From Flavobacterium crocinum (GTDB lineage Bacteria; Bacteroidota; Bacteroidia; Flavobacteriales; Flavobacteriaceae), in the NCBI RefSeq assembly GCF_003122385.1, contig NZ_CP029255.1, positions 62,001 through 126,000 of the forward strand: a stretch of DNA of 64,000 nt. Reading direction: 5' to 3'. A program made the translations under genes and the position numbers. The notes beneath the pieces are model-generated. The model made no database searches and was not told the origin of the DNA. It was given only the letters and a program-made list of their open reading frames with translations. Positions 32,840 through 41,463 of this stretch are shown in pieces (position 1 is the stretch's first letter; each line of letters begins with the position of its first letter).

Positions 32840-34285
32840 TTAAAACCCTTTTGGTGCAGTTTTAAGATACATACCATGGTTCAATCCGTTTATGATTTTA
32901 GAATCTGTAAAATATGGACGATCCGGTTCTGAAGTTGTCTGAATTGTTTTAGACGTCGTTCCGGTAATTTTAGAAATGGCAAGATTCAATAGTGGCTCAG
33001 ATGCATCACCTAAAACTCCATAAGTACTTACACTTTCATACTTTTGGTAAGTTGGTTGTAAACCTTGTGTATAATCTCCGAAATTAACAGAATTGGTAAT
33101 TTTTAAAACCAAAGGCTGCATCGCATATTTATGATTTGGATTAACATTCTTTTTCGTTAGAGTTTCCGAATCGTAAACAGTAAACGAACCAACATTTTTA
33201 CCTGTTGTAGTTTCACCAATCTGAACTACATTAATATAAGGTTTCAATCCGTTAATGATTAATTCACTGGCAGATGCTGTACTTGCAGTTGTTATTACAT
33301 AAACAGTAGTCATATTTAAACTGTTTAAATTTTGAACAAATCGTACATTTAAATCTTCCAGATCTGCAGCAGACATTCCTGCCATTTGTTTAGCATTGAA
33401 AGTCATTTTAGAAAAAATCTGCGTATCAAACTGCCCCGTAATCATACTAGCCAGTTTAGCTGCAGATGAGATAGCTCCTCCTCCGTTATAACGAAGATCC
33501 AGCACTAAATCTGTTGCTCCTTGTGCTTTTAATTCCCCAAAAGCCTGATTTAATTTATCGTCATACTCATCATAGAATCCATTGTACATCAAATAACCAA
33601 TTTTATGACTTCCGGAAGTAATCACTTTATTGATAAAAATTGGATTTTCCTCTAAAACCGTTTTCGTTAAAGCAACCGATTTTCCATTCAAAACAAAAGT
33701 GCTTCCGTTATAATCAGCAAGATTTAAAGTATAACTATCCTGATTTAACAATAATGCCTGATAATTAGAAACCGTCAATTTCGTTCCGTTTACACTGGTA
33801 AATAAATCACCACGTTTAATCGCTTTTGTAGAAGCATCAGAATTTGGAATAATATAACGAACATAACCAACAACATCGTTTGACCCAGAAGCAACAAGGC
33901 TTAGTCTAAAATCAACTCCGTTATTTTTTGTAATACCACTTAATTCCTGTTCTAGAACTGTATAATCATCAACAATCCAGCTAAAACGGTCAACAGCATC
34001 TCCGTTAGGATATTTGCTTTCCGGTTTGTACAACAAGTCCTCAAACAAATCTTCCGGTTTCGAATAACCTCTCAGAAAAGAATTGAAATCATTCTCACTT
34101 GCAAAACGATTATCTGCAAGATTAGGCACATCTGCCTGCCATAGATAAACTTCATTTAATCCTCTCCAGACAAAACTATTAATCTGCACATCTGCCGGAG
34201 CTGCAACATCGTCATTATCCTGGCAAGACTGCAAAGAAAAGGCGAATAAAAAAAGAAAAAGAATACTTTTTAAAGGTGTTTTCAT
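32840..34285 (-). CDS. S41-family (C-terminal processing type) peptidase, lipoprotein
   Basis: Predicted lipoprotein of 481 residues: lipobox SLQSC at about residue 21 followed by QDNDD, an acidic stretch compatible with surface display. A PDZ-like domain lies at about 120-210 (VGYVRYIIPNSDASTKAIKR, LFTSVNGTKLTVSNYQALLL). The S41 tail-specific protease domain follows (about 220-440) with DLVLDLRYNGGGAISSAAKL and the catalytic region TTASTASASELIINGLKPYI containing the serine. It probably acts as an envelope or surface serine protease. It is monocistronic, convergent with btuG. Confidence 0.88.
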   Translation of the reverse strand: MKTPLKSILFLFLFAFSLQSCQDNDDVAAPADVQINSFVWRGLNEVYLWQADVPNLADNRFASENDFNSFLRGYSKPEDLFEDLLYKPESKYPNGDAVDRFSWIVDDYTVLEQELSGITKNNGVDFRLSLVASGSNDVVGYVRYIIPNSDASTKAIKRGDLFTSVNGTKLTVSNYQALLLNQDSYTLNLADYNGSTFVLNGKSVALTKTVLEENPIFINKVITSGSHKIGYLMYNGFYDEYDDKLNQAFGELKAQGATDLVLDLRYNGGGAISSAAKLASMITGQFDTQIFSKMTFNAKQMAGMSAADLEDLNVRFVQNLNSLNMTTVYVITTASTASASELIINGLKPYINVVQIGETTTGKNVGSFTVYDSETLTKKNVNPNHKYAMQPLVLKITNSVNFGDYTQGLQPTYQKYESVSTYGVLGDASEPLLNLAISKITGTTSKTIQTTSEPDRPYFTDSKIINGLNHGMYLKTAPKGF

Positions 34286-34450
34286 ATCGTTTAGGTTTCT
34301 ATAATAGAATAAACGTAAAAGTAGTATCTTTAGTTTTAGCTTTGCAAAAAAGCAGTATTTTTTTACGTAAAAAAAATATATTGTTTTGTTGTAACAAATA
34401 GAAATGTGCCTCGTCTTGACTATATAAGCTAACGATTAACCATCTGATTA

Positions 34451-34960
34451 ATGAACCAAGTTGTATTTATAGAATTAATAAATCCTTTTAAAGACAAAGT
34501 TTTTCGTCTGGCAAAAAGATTGCTTACCAGCACTGAAGAAGCTGAAGATGCGACTCAGGAGGTAATGGTTAAATTATGGAACAAAAAAGAAAATCTGGAA
34601 AGCTACAATAGTGTCGAAGCCCTCGCCATGACCATGACTAAAAATTATTGTCTCGATCAACTGAAATCAAAAAGAGCCAGTAATCTTCAAATTGTTCACA
34701 ATAATTTTACCGATCGCGAACCAAGATTAGACAAAAAAATAGAAGATGAAGACACTTTAGAATGGGTTGAAAAAATTATAAACGACATGCCGGAACAATT
34801 ACAGCTATTAATTCAGCTTCGGGATATTGAACAATATGAATTTGAGGAAATAGCCAAAATCGTCAATATGAACGAAACGGCGATACGGGTTGCACTTTCG
34901 AGAGCAAGAAAAAAAATTAGAGAATCAATGATTAATACACACCTTTATGGAACTAAATAA
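34451..34960 (+). CDS. ECF-type RNA polymerase sigma factor
   Basis: ECF sigma-70 factor of 169 residues with region 2 (KVFRLAKRLLTSTEEAEDAT, QEVMVKLWNKKENLESYNSV) and region 4 (MPEQLQLLIQLRDIEQYEFE, EIAKIVNMNETAIRVALSRA). The downstream gene overlaps by 14 bases and encodes a small one-pass membrane protein, a common sigma/anti-sigma arrangement. It lacks the long N-terminal extensions of FecI-like factors and has no TonB receptor nearby, so iron-siderophore signalling is unlikely. The set continues with two DUF4252 genes. Confidence 0.92.
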   Translation: MNQVVFIELINPFKDKVFRLAKRLLTSTEEAEDATQEVMVKLWNKKENLESYNSVEALAMTMTKNYCLDQLKSKRASNLQIVHNNFTDREPRLDKKIEDEDTLEWVEKIINDMPEQLQLLIQLRDIEQYEFEEIAKIVNMNETAIRVALSRARKKIRESMINTHLYGTK

Positions 34961-35405
34961 AATAGAAGATATATTAGAAAAATACTTTCAGGGAGAAACT
35001 TCTATTGCTGAAGAAAATCAATTAAAAGAATACTTTTCTTCATCAAATGTTGCGCAGCATTTGGAGCAATACAAACCTATGTTTGGTTATTTCTCTCAGG
35101 CAAAAGAACAGAAATCGACGTATGAGATTCCACTACAATCTAAAAAACGCAACGTAGCGTGGTTATCTATTGCGGCATCAGCTGTTGTTTTGCTGGGAAT
35201 CGGAACATACTTTTTTGTCAGCGAAAAAAATGACACTACTGCAGTAGCTTCGCAAAAAGAATTAGGAACCTACGATAATCCCGAAGAAGCGTTAAAAGCG
35301 ACTCAAAAAGCTTTAGCTTTATTATCCAACAATGTTAATGTAGGTATTGAAAGTGTACAGTACATTAAAGAATATGAACAATCAAAAAACAAAATTTTTA
35401 AATAG
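34947..35405 (+). CDS. Small single-pass membrane protein, probable anti-sigma factor
   Basis: A 152-residue protein with an acidic cytoplasmic-type N-terminus (MELNKIEDILEKYFQGETSI, residues 1-20, then a helical ENQLKEYFSS) and one transmembrane segment at about 69-91 (AWLSIAASAVVLLGIGTYFF). A short periplasmic tail contains NPEEALKATQKALALLSNNV. The N-terminal pattern resembles small anti-sigma domains of Bacteroidota. It overlaps the ECF sigma gene by 14 bases, which supports a partner role. No zinc-binding HxxxCxxC motif is present. Confidence 0.75.
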   Translation: MELNKIEDILEKYFQGETSIAEENQLKEYFSSSNVAQHLEQYKPMFGYFSQAKEQKSTYEIPLQSKKRNVAWLSIAASAVVLLGIGTYFFVSEKNDTTAVASQKELGTYDNPEEALKATQKALALLSNNVNVGIESVQYIKEYEQSKNKIFK

Positions 35406-35425
35406 TAATTAAACAAAAAGAAGTC

Positions 35426-35953
35426 ATGAAAAATTTCATTATAACACTAGTTTTCGCATTCGTTACAAACGTTTTTTATGCACAAGGTGCTTTTGACAAA
35501 TTTGATGGTCAGGACGATGTAACTTCTGTAATTGTAAACAAAAAAATGTTCGATTTAATGAGTAAGGTAAAAGTTGATGCTTCTGATAAAGAAACACAAC
35601 AGTACATTTCACTAATTAAAAAACTGGATTACCTAAAAGTATTTACAACCAAAAATCCAAAAATAGAAGCCGACATGAAAGCTTCTGCAGATAAATACAT
35701 CAAAACTGCCGGTCTCGAAGAATTAATGAGAGTAAATGACAGCGGTAAAAATGTAAAAATAATGGTAAAATCAGGTGCAACCGATACACAAATTAAAGAA
35801 TTATTGATGTTTGTTGATGGTGCAAAAAATGACGAAACTGTTCTATTGTCTCTTACCGGTAATTTTGACCTGAACGAAATCTCAGTATTAACAGATAAAA
35901 TGCAACTTCCGGGAGGTTCTGACCTAAAGAAAGCTTCTAAAAATAAAAAGTAA
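35426..35953 (+). CDS. DUF4252 protein, secreted
   Basis: Protein of 175 residues with a signal peptide (MKNFIITLVFAFVTNVFYAQ). The DUF4252 pattern is visible as VTSVIVNKKMFDLMSKVKVD, an internal helix TAGLEELMRVNDSGKNVKIM and LLMFVDGAKNDETVLLSLTG. The family is periplasmic and of unknown function. It follows the sigma/anti-sigma pair by 20 bases and precedes a second DUF4252 gene by 6 bases, so a four-gene operon is likely. The basic tail KKASKNKK is unusual for the family. Confidence 0.85.
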   Translation: MKNFIITLVFAFVTNVFYAQGAFDKFDGQDDVTSVIVNKKMFDLMSKVKVDASDKETQQYISLIKKLDYLKVFTTKNPKIEADMKASADKYIKTAGLEELMRVNDSGKNVKIMVKSGATDTQIKELLMFVDGAKNDETVLLSLTGNFDLNEISVLTDKMQLPGGSDLKKASKNKK

Positions 35954-35959
35954 AATAAA

Positions 35960-36499
35960 ATGAAAGCAACCGTTTTTACCTCTATTCTATTCTTCTTGCT
36001 GACATTGGTAAGTTGTAATTCTGAGCCGTCACTACAAAAATATTTTGTTGAAAATTCAGAGAAAAAAGATTTTATTGCCTTAGATGTTTCGCCAAACATT
36101 TTAAATGTTGACAAAACAAAGTTATCAACTGAACAAAACGAAGCTTTAAATTCTTTTGATAAAATGAACATTCTGGCTTTTAAAGCTGATCAAAATAATC
36201 AGACTCAGTTTGAAACAGAAAGAAACAAGGTAAAAGCCATTTTAAAAGACCCAAAGTATCAGGAATTAATGAAATTTGGCTCTGGTAAAGACGGTGCTTC
36301 CGTAAGTTATGTTGGAAGTGACGATAATATTAAAGAGTTTGTCATTTTTGCCAACAGAAAAGAAAATGGTTTTGCTGTAGTAAGAGTTTTAGGTGAAAAT
36401 ATGAATCCTAATAACATTATGACATTGATGTCTGTTTTACAGAAATCCAAAATCGATATGGAACAACTAAAGCCTTTAGAACAGCTGATTAAAAAATAA
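35960..36499 (+). CDS. DUF4252 lipoprotein
   Basis: Second DUF4252-type protein, 179 residues, here with a lipobox (LVSC at about residue 20, followed by NSEPSLQKYFVENSEKKDF). Shared features with its neighbour include ALDVSPNILNVDKTKLSTEQ and VIFANRKENGFAVVRVLGEN. The pair, one soluble and one lipid-anchored, suggests tandem duplication with divergence. A hairpin and T-run follow at 36519-36552. Function unknown; they may be targets or sensors for the adjoining ECF sigma factor. Confidence 0.82.
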   Translation: MKATVFTSILFFLLTLVSCNSEPSLQKYFVENSEKKDFIALDVSPNILNVDKTKLSTEQNEALNSFDKMNILAFKADQNNQTQFETERNKVKAILKDPKYQELMKFGSGKDGASVSYVGSDDNIKEFVIFANRKENGFAVVRVLGENMNPNNIMTLMSVLQKSKIDMEQLKPLEQLIKK

Positions 36500-36518
36500 A
36501 AACATCTATACTTTTTCT

Positions 36519-36552
36519 TAGAAAAGCTCCACTTATGGGGCTTTTCTTTTTT
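36519..36552 (+). terminator. Terminator after the DUF4252 operon
   Basis: AGAAAAGCTCC / GGGGCTTTTCT with loop ACTTAT, followed by a T-run, 20 bases after the last stop codon. Confidence 0.8.
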
Positions 36553-36689
36553 AACAACAAGAAAGAGAATACCTACTAATTTTAACTTGGTTTTATTTTG
36601 CTGTTAATCAAAAATAATTACATTTACGAAATGAGATTCTCTATTCGCCAAAAAATCAAATCTCAAAACCTAATTAAACCAGAATTAAT

Positions 36690-37088
36690 ATGATACAAAA
36701 AACATCAAATGCCTTTATTGCGGCATCTTGGGTTGCTCTTGGAGCAGGAACAATTGGATTTATAGTTGGACTTGCCAGAGCAGAAATGCTTTTAAATGAA
36801 AAAGGATATTATTTTACAGTTCTAATGTTCGGACTTTTCGCCGTAGTTTCATTACAAAAAAGCGTTAGAGACAGACTTGAAAAACTTCCGGTAACTGATA
36901 TTTATTACGGAATCTGCTGGTTTGGAACGTTGCTTTCAATTGTGCTTTTAGTAGTTGGATTATGGAATGCCACGATTCTTCCAAGTGAAAAAGGTTTCTA
37001 TGCTTTTGCATTCTTATTAGCCTTGTTTGGTGCCATTTCGGTTCAGAAAAACACTAGAGACAATATGAACTTTAATCAAAACGAATAA
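36690..37088 (+). CDS. YiaA/YiaB-family inner-membrane protein
   Basis: Membrane protein of 132 residues made of two homologous halves, each with two transmembrane helices and an ending of the form FAVVSLQKSVRDRLEK / FGAISVQKNTRDNMNF. This is the YiaA/YiaB family pattern. The four helices lie at about 8-28, 38-57, 72-93 and 101-120. The molecular role is unknown. It has its own leader and terminator and appears monocistronic. Confidence 0.9.
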   Translation: MIQKTSNAFIAASWVALGAGTIGFIVGLARAEMLLNEKGYYFTVLMFGLFAVVSLQKSVRDRLEKLPVTDIYYGICWFGTLLSIVLLVVGLWNATILPSEKGFYAFAFLLALFGAISVQKNTRDNMNFNQNE

Positions 37089-37109
37089 GTTTAAGACTGT
37101 TTAAAAATA

Positions 37110-37228
37110 CGAAAAAGCTCCAATTTTCATTGGAGCTTTTCTGTTATAATAGAATCTGAGATTATTAACTCAAAAACATTTTTCTTCTAAAATACAATTC
37201 ATAAAATTGATTGTCTTTTGAGTCTTTA
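37110..37228 (-). pseudogene. Detached carB 3'-end fragment (terminator plus last ~20 codons)
   Basis: Read on the minus strand, 37228-37168 encodes KDNQFYELYFRRKMFLS and a stop, compared with KDDQFYELYSRRKMYLSK at the true CarB end. The downstream terminator stem is also the same. The segment is a diverged direct repeat of about 37535-37650. It has no start and no upstream coding part. It lies some 360 bases past the real carB stop and marks a duplication boundary. Confidence 0.85.
37112..37142 (+). terminator. Terminator after the YiaA/B gene (duplicated sequence)
   Basis: AAAAAGCTCCAA / TTGGAGCTTTTC hairpin. It is identical in its stem to the carB terminator at 37534-37567, because both belong to the duplicated carB 3' segment. 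Confidence 0.8.
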
Positions 37229-37284
37229 ACAGGTCAAATATAAAAATCGATAATTAAAAAACTATTCAAAATTGTAGGTGAAAT

Positions 37285-37533
37285 ATGCTTATTTTTGATA
37301 ATTCATTTGGAATAGCTGAAAAGTCTTTTGAAACGGAAATAAAAATCTTAGACGAAACTAAATTCAATAATTTAAAAAAATATTGGAATGAAAGAATATA
37401 AAAGATCTGTAAATCAACAAAAAATTGTTGACGGAATGAATAAAGTTTATGAAAGTTAATTGAATTCAAAAAGAAATCAAATAGTGAATTAGTTATAATT
37501 AAAGATAATAAAATAGTCAAAATCAAACCTTAA
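37285..37533 (+). pseudogene. Broken small gene(s) between the two carB 3' ends
   Basis: Three short overlapping frames read in the same direction. 37285-37401 encodes MLIFDNSFGIAEKSFETE and 20 further residues. 37388-37459 encodes MKEYKRSVNQQKIVDGMNKV followed by YES. In the next frame, 37456-37533 encodes LIEFKKKSNSELVIIKDNK ending IVKIKP. The last two join naturally through a single frameshift at GAAAGTTAA, giving a product of about 48 residues. I do not recognise the family. The remnant looks like a two-gene unit (first frame overlapping the second), as in small toxin-antitoxin or immunity pairs, but that is speculative. Confidence 0.55.
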
Positions 37534-37567
37534 AAAAAAGCTCCAATTTTCATTGGAGCTTTTCTTT
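37534..37567 (-). terminator. Terminator of carB
   Basis: On the minus strand, an AAAAGCTCCAA/TTGGAGCTTTT hairpin is followed by a T-run, about 20 bases after the carB stop. The same stem recurs at 37112-37142. Confidence 0.85.
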
Positions 37568-37585
37568 TTATACTAGAATTTGAGA

Positions 37586-40441
37586 TTATTTACTCAAATA
37601 CATTTTTCTTCTAGAGTACAATTCGTAGAATTGATCATCTTTCAAGTCATCAATAAACAAGATACTTTCTCCTGTTGATTTCATTTCTGGTCCTAACGCT
37701 TTGTTTACGTTCGGGAATTTGCTGAAAGAGAAAACCGGCTGTTTGATTGCATATCCTTTTAATTGTGGATTGAAATCGAAATCTGTCACTTTGTTGTGAC
37801 CTAACATTACTTTTGTAGCGTAGTTTACATAAGGCTCACCATAAGCTTTTGCAATAAACGGAACCGTTCTTGAAGCTCTTGGGTTTGCTTCGATGATGTA
37901 AACTGTATCATCTTTAATCGCAAACTGAATGTTGATTAAACCTACAGTTTTCAAAGCTCTAGCAATTTTATGTGTGTGATCTTTAATTTGTTGCATTACA
38001 AATTCTCCTAAGTTGAAAGGAGGCAATGTTGCATTACTATCTCCAGAGTGAACTCCACAAGGTTCGATGTGTTCCATAATTCCAATGATGTAAACATTTC
38101 CATCGGCATCACAGATTGCATCCGCTTCAGCTTCGATTGCTCCGGCTAAGTAGTGATCTAAAAGTAATTTGTTTCCTGGAATGGCTTTCAACAAGTCGAT
38201 AACGTGCTCTTCAAGCTCTTTTTTGTTGATTACAATTTTCATTCCCTGACCTCCTAACACATAAGAAGGACGAATTAAAAGCGGGAAATCTAAAGTATCA
38301 GCTAATTTAGAAGCTTCATCAGCCGTTTCAGCGATTCCGAATCTTGGGAAAGGAATATGCAATTCAGTCAATAAATCTGAGAAACGTCCTCTGTCTTCTG
38401 CTAAGTCAAGTGCGTCGAAACTAGTTCCGATAATTTTCACACCGTATTTAGATAATTTATCTGCTAATTTAAGCGCTGTTTGACCACCTAACTGCACGAT
38501 TACACCTTCTGGTTTCTCGTGTTGGATGATGTCATAAATATGCTCCCAAAATACTGGTTCGAAGTATAATTTATCAGCCGTATCGAAATCTGTAGAAACC
38601 GTTTCAGGATTACAGTTAATCATGATCGTTTCATAACCGCATTCTTTAGCTGCTAAAACTCCGTGCACACAAGAGTAGTCAAATTCGATTCCTTGTCCAA
38701 TTCTGTTTGGGCCAGAACCTAAAACAATTACTTTCTTTTTATCTGTTACGATACTTTCGTTATCTACAAAACGTTCTCCGTTTGCTTTTTCAATTTCAGC
38801 CTCAAAAGTTGAGTAGTAATATGGTGTTTTTGCTTTAAACTCAGCCGCACAAGTATCAACCAGTTTAAACACACGGTTGATGTTCATGTTCATACGTAAA
38901 GTGTGTACTTCACTTTCCAGACAGCTCATCATGTGGGCGATTTGTCTGTCTGCAAAACCTTTTTGTTTCGCCTCAAGCAATAATTCTTTTGGAAGATCAG
39001 AAACTTTATAGTTTGAAATTTCTTTCTCTAAAGTATAAAGCTCTTCGTATTGTTTCAAGAACCACATATCGATTCTTGTAATTTCGTGAATAGTGCTCAA
39101 CGGAATTCCCATTGCGATTGCATCGTAAATTACAAACACACGATCCCAGCTTGCATAAGTTAGTTTCTCAATAATTTGTTCGTAATTTTTGTATCCTTTT
39201 CCATCCGCACCTAAACCATTTCTCTTAATCTCTAAAGATTGAGTTGCTTTATGAAGTGCTTCCTGGAAAGAACGTCCGATTCCCATAACCTCACCTACAG
39301 ATTTCATCTGAAGACCTAAAGTTCTGTCTGAACCTTCAAATTTATCGAAGTTCCAACGTGGTATTTTTACGATTACATAATCTAAAGTTGGTTCAAAAAG
39401 AGCCGAAGTAGATTTAGTAATTTGGTTTTGCAATTCATCTAAGTTGTATCCTAAAGCTAATTTCGAAGCAATTTTAGCGATTGGGTACCCAGTTGCTTTT
39501 GATGCCAAAGCAGAAGAACGAGAAACACGAGGGTTGATCTCGATTGCTACGATATCTTCTTTTTCGTCTGGCGAAACTGCGAATTGTACGTTACAACCTC
39601 CAGCAAAGTTTCCGATACTTCTCATCATTAAGATTGCGTAGTCACGTAATTTTTGGAAAGTGGTATCAGATAACGTCATCGCTGGCGCCACGGTAATCGA
39701 ATCTCCAGTATGGATTCCCATTGGATCCATATTTTCGATAGAACAGATAATTACAACGTTGTCATTTTTATCTCTCAAAAGCTCCAACTCATATTCTTTC
39801 CATCCCATCAAAGCTTTATCAATTAAAACTTCGTGAATTGGAGAAGCTTCAAGACCTCTTGTTAAAAGCTCATCAAAATCTTCTTTTTTGTACACCACAG
39901 CAGCTCCAGTTCCTCCAAGTGTAAACGAAGGACGAATTACAAGCGGGAAACCAAATTCCTGAGCAATTTCTTTTCCTTCTAAGTAAGAAGTAGCCGTTTT
40001 TGCAGGTGCAGTCGGCACATTAATTCTCTCTAAAAGCTGTTTAAACTGCTCTCTGTCCTCAGTAATATTAATTGCGTTAACATCAACACCGATTAATCTT
40101 ACTCCGAAATCCTGCCAGATTCCTTTTTCCTCAGCTTCCAAACACAAGTTCAAAGCAGTTTGTCCTCCCATTGTAGGTAAAACAGCGTCAATTTGTGGAT
40201 GTTCCTTAAGAATTTCAATAATCGATTTTGTCGTTAAAGGTTTCAAATAAATATGATCGGCCATTGATGGGTCGGTCATAATCGTCGCTGGATTTGAGTT
40301 TATTAGGATAACCTCAATTCCTTCTTCACGAATCGAACGTGCAGATTGAGATCCTGCATAATCGAATTCGCAAGCTTGACCAATAACAATAGGTCCCGAA
40401 CCTATTATTAAAACGGATTTAATTGATGTGTCTTTAGGCAT
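37586..40441 (-). CDS. carB: Carbamoyl-phosphate synthase large subunit, short form
   Basis: Makes carbamoyl phosphate for arginine and pyrimidine synthesis. The 951 residues contain two ATP-grasp halves: residues about 1-400 (IIGSGPIVIGQACEFDYAG, RPSFTLGGTGAAVVYKK, AIEINPRVSRSSALASKATG) and about 550-935 (VIVLGSGPNRIGQGIEFDYS, IRPSYVLGGQGMKIVINK, IIEANPRASRTVPFIAKAYG), joined by the oligomerisation region. It stops after FSKFPNVNKALGPEMKSTGE and about 30 more residues, so the usual MGS-like allosteric domain of ~1070-residue CarB is absent. The frame has an intact stop followed by a terminator. carA is not in the window. Confidence 0.95.
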   Translation of the reverse strand: MPKDTSIKSVLIIGSGPIVIGQACEFDYAGSQSARSIREEGIEVILINSNPATIMTDPSMADHIYLKPLTTKSIIEILKEHPQIDAVLPTMGGQTALNLCLEAEEKGIWQDFGVRLIGVDVNAINITEDREQFKQLLERINVPTAPAKTATSYLEGKEIAQEFGFPLVIRPSFTLGGTGAAVVYKKEDFDELLTRGLEASPIHEVLIDKALMGWKEYELELLRDKNDNVVIICSIENMDPMGIHTGDSITVAPAMTLSDTTFQKLRDYAILMMRSIGNFAGGCNVQFAVSPDEKEDIVAIEINPRVSRSSALASKATGYPIAKIASKLALGYNLDELQNQITKSTSALFEPTLDYVIVKIPRWNFDKFEGSDRTLGLQMKSVGEVMGIGRSFQEALHKATQSLEIKRNGLGADGKGYKNYEQIIEKLTYASWDRVFVIYDAIAMGIPLSTIHEITRIDMWFLKQYEELYTLEKEISNYKVSDLPKELLLEAKQKGFADRQIAHMMSCLESEVHTLRMNMNINRVFKLVDTCAAEFKAKTPYYYSTFEAEIEKANGERFVDNESIVTDKKKVIVLGSGPNRIGQGIEFDYSCVHGVLAAKECGYETIMINCNPETVSTDFDTADKLYFEPVFWEHIYDIIQHEKPEGVIVQLGGQTALKLADKLSKYGVKIIGTSFDALDLAEDRGRFSDLLTELHIPFPRFGIAETADEASKLADTLDFPLLIRPSYVLGGQGMKIVINKKELEEHVIDLLKAIPGNKLLLDHYLAGAIEAEADAICDADGNVYIIGIMEHIEPCGVHSGDSNATLPPFNLGEFVMQQIKDHTHKIARALKTVGLINIQFAIKDDTVYIIEANPRASRTVPFIAKAYGEPYVNYATKVMLGHNKVTDFDFNPQLKGYAIKQPVFSFSKFPNVNKALGPEMKSTGESILFIDDLKDDQFYELYSRRKMYLSK

Positions 40442-40540
40442 TTTTTTTGTATTGTGTAGTTATATAAAGTACTTGATAAAAAACATTCGTAGTCTATTAA
40501 AAACGAGAATGTTGCGAAATTTTTTACCGACAAGGTATAA

Positions 40541-40575
40541 AAAAAGGCGATACTAAAAAAGTAATCGCCTTATGT
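40541..40575 (-). terminator. Terminator of rpmH
   Basis: GGCGAT(T)AC-type stem: GGCGATAC at 40546 pairs with GTAATCGCC ending 40569, with an A-run upstream that is a T-run on the minus strand. It sits 16 bases after the rpmH stop. Confidence 0.8.
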
Positions 40576-40590
40576 ATGTTTATACAAACA

Positions 40591-40752
40591 TTATTTTTTG
40601 TGTCTAGGCTCGCTAGAAACAGTTAATTTATGTCTTCCTTTTGCTCTTCTACGCGCTAGAACTTTTCTTCCATTCGCAGAAGCCATTCTGTCCATAAATC
40701 CGTGCTTATTTCTTCTTTTTCTTTTCGATGGTTGAAATGTTCTTTTGCTCAT
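40591..40752 (-). CDS. rpmH: 50S ribosomal protein L34
   Basis: A 53-residue ribosomal protein bL34. The sequence begins [20 protein letters not shown] and contains [20 protein letters not shown], the conserved core of the family, with a short C-terminal tail ending SSEPRHKK. The start and stop were read directly from the minus strand. It has its own terminator. rnpA, which often follows rpmH in other phyla, is not adjacent; carB follows instead. Confidence 0.97.
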
Positions 40753-40891
40753 TGCTTTGTATCTTTAAAAATGGTATCTATTAACTCGTTTATTTGGTTT
40801 TGGATATCGTTGTTCAAAAACCGAGTGCAAATATACAAAGACTTTTTTTTCTGGCAAGTACTTTTATAAAAATATTTTTAATTCCTTTTAC

Positions 40892-40899
40892 TATCTTTG
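40892..40899 (+). promoter_or_regulatory. Bacteroidota -7 element TATCTTTG
   Basis: TATCTTTG lies 22 bases before the ATG of the TPR-like gene and is a full match to TAnnTTTG. Confidence 0.65.
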
Positions 40900-40921
40900 C
40901 AATCACAAATTTACATTAATT

Positions 40922-41437
40922 ATGTTTCATAAAAATATTAAACTTATTTTGGCCGGACTTCTAGTCGTAGCGGGCATTTGGCAATTTACAGAGAGTAATA
41001 TTGGGAATGGTATATTCCTTATTTTATTAACTGCTATTCCAATTTTTCTTTATTTTAAAAACGAATTTATCCTTTTAGCCTTCCTTAAATTAAGAAAACA
41101 AGACTTCGAAGGTGCAAATAAATGGTTATCATATATCAAAAATCCGGAAGGAGCATTAGTAAGAAAACAACAAGGATACTTAAATTATTTACAAGGTATC
41201 ATGCTATCTCAAACCAATATCAACCAAGCCGAGAAACATTTCAAAAAAGCTATCGAACTTGGACTATCAATGGATATGGATTTAGCTGTAGCTAAATTAA
41301 ACCTTGCAGGAGTTGCTATGTCACGCAGAAGAAAACTGGAAGCTACTAATTTATTAAACGAAGCTAAAAAATTAGACAAGCAAGGTATGCTGAAAGAACA
41401 AATCTCAATGATGAAAGAACAAATGAAGAAAATCTAA
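40922..41437 (+). CDS. Membrane-anchored TPR-like protein, unknown function
   Basis: Protein of 171 residues with two hydrophobic segments at about 7-22 (IKLILAGLLVVAGIWQF) and 30-54 (IFLILLTAIPIFLYFKNEFI), then a helical cytoplasmic part with tetratricopeptide-type pairs: RKQQGYLNYLQGIMLSQTNI, NQAEKHFKKAIELGL and VAKLNLAGVAMSRRRKLEAT. Such small membrane TPR proteins are conserved in Flavobacteriia without an assigned role and probably act as scaffolds. It has a strong -7 element upstream and a hairpin terminator at 41464-41500. Confidence 0.75.
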   Translation: MFHKNIKLILAGLLVVAGIWQFTESNIGNGIFLILLTAIPIFLYFKNEFILLAFLKLRKQDFEGANKWLSYIKNPEGALVRKQQGYLNYLQGIMLSQTNINQAEKHFKKAIELGLSMDMDLAVAKLNLAGVAMSRRRKLEATNLLNEAKKLDKQGMLKEQISMMKEQMKKI

Positions 41438-41463
41438 ATTTTCTTCAAATTCCAAAATATTAA

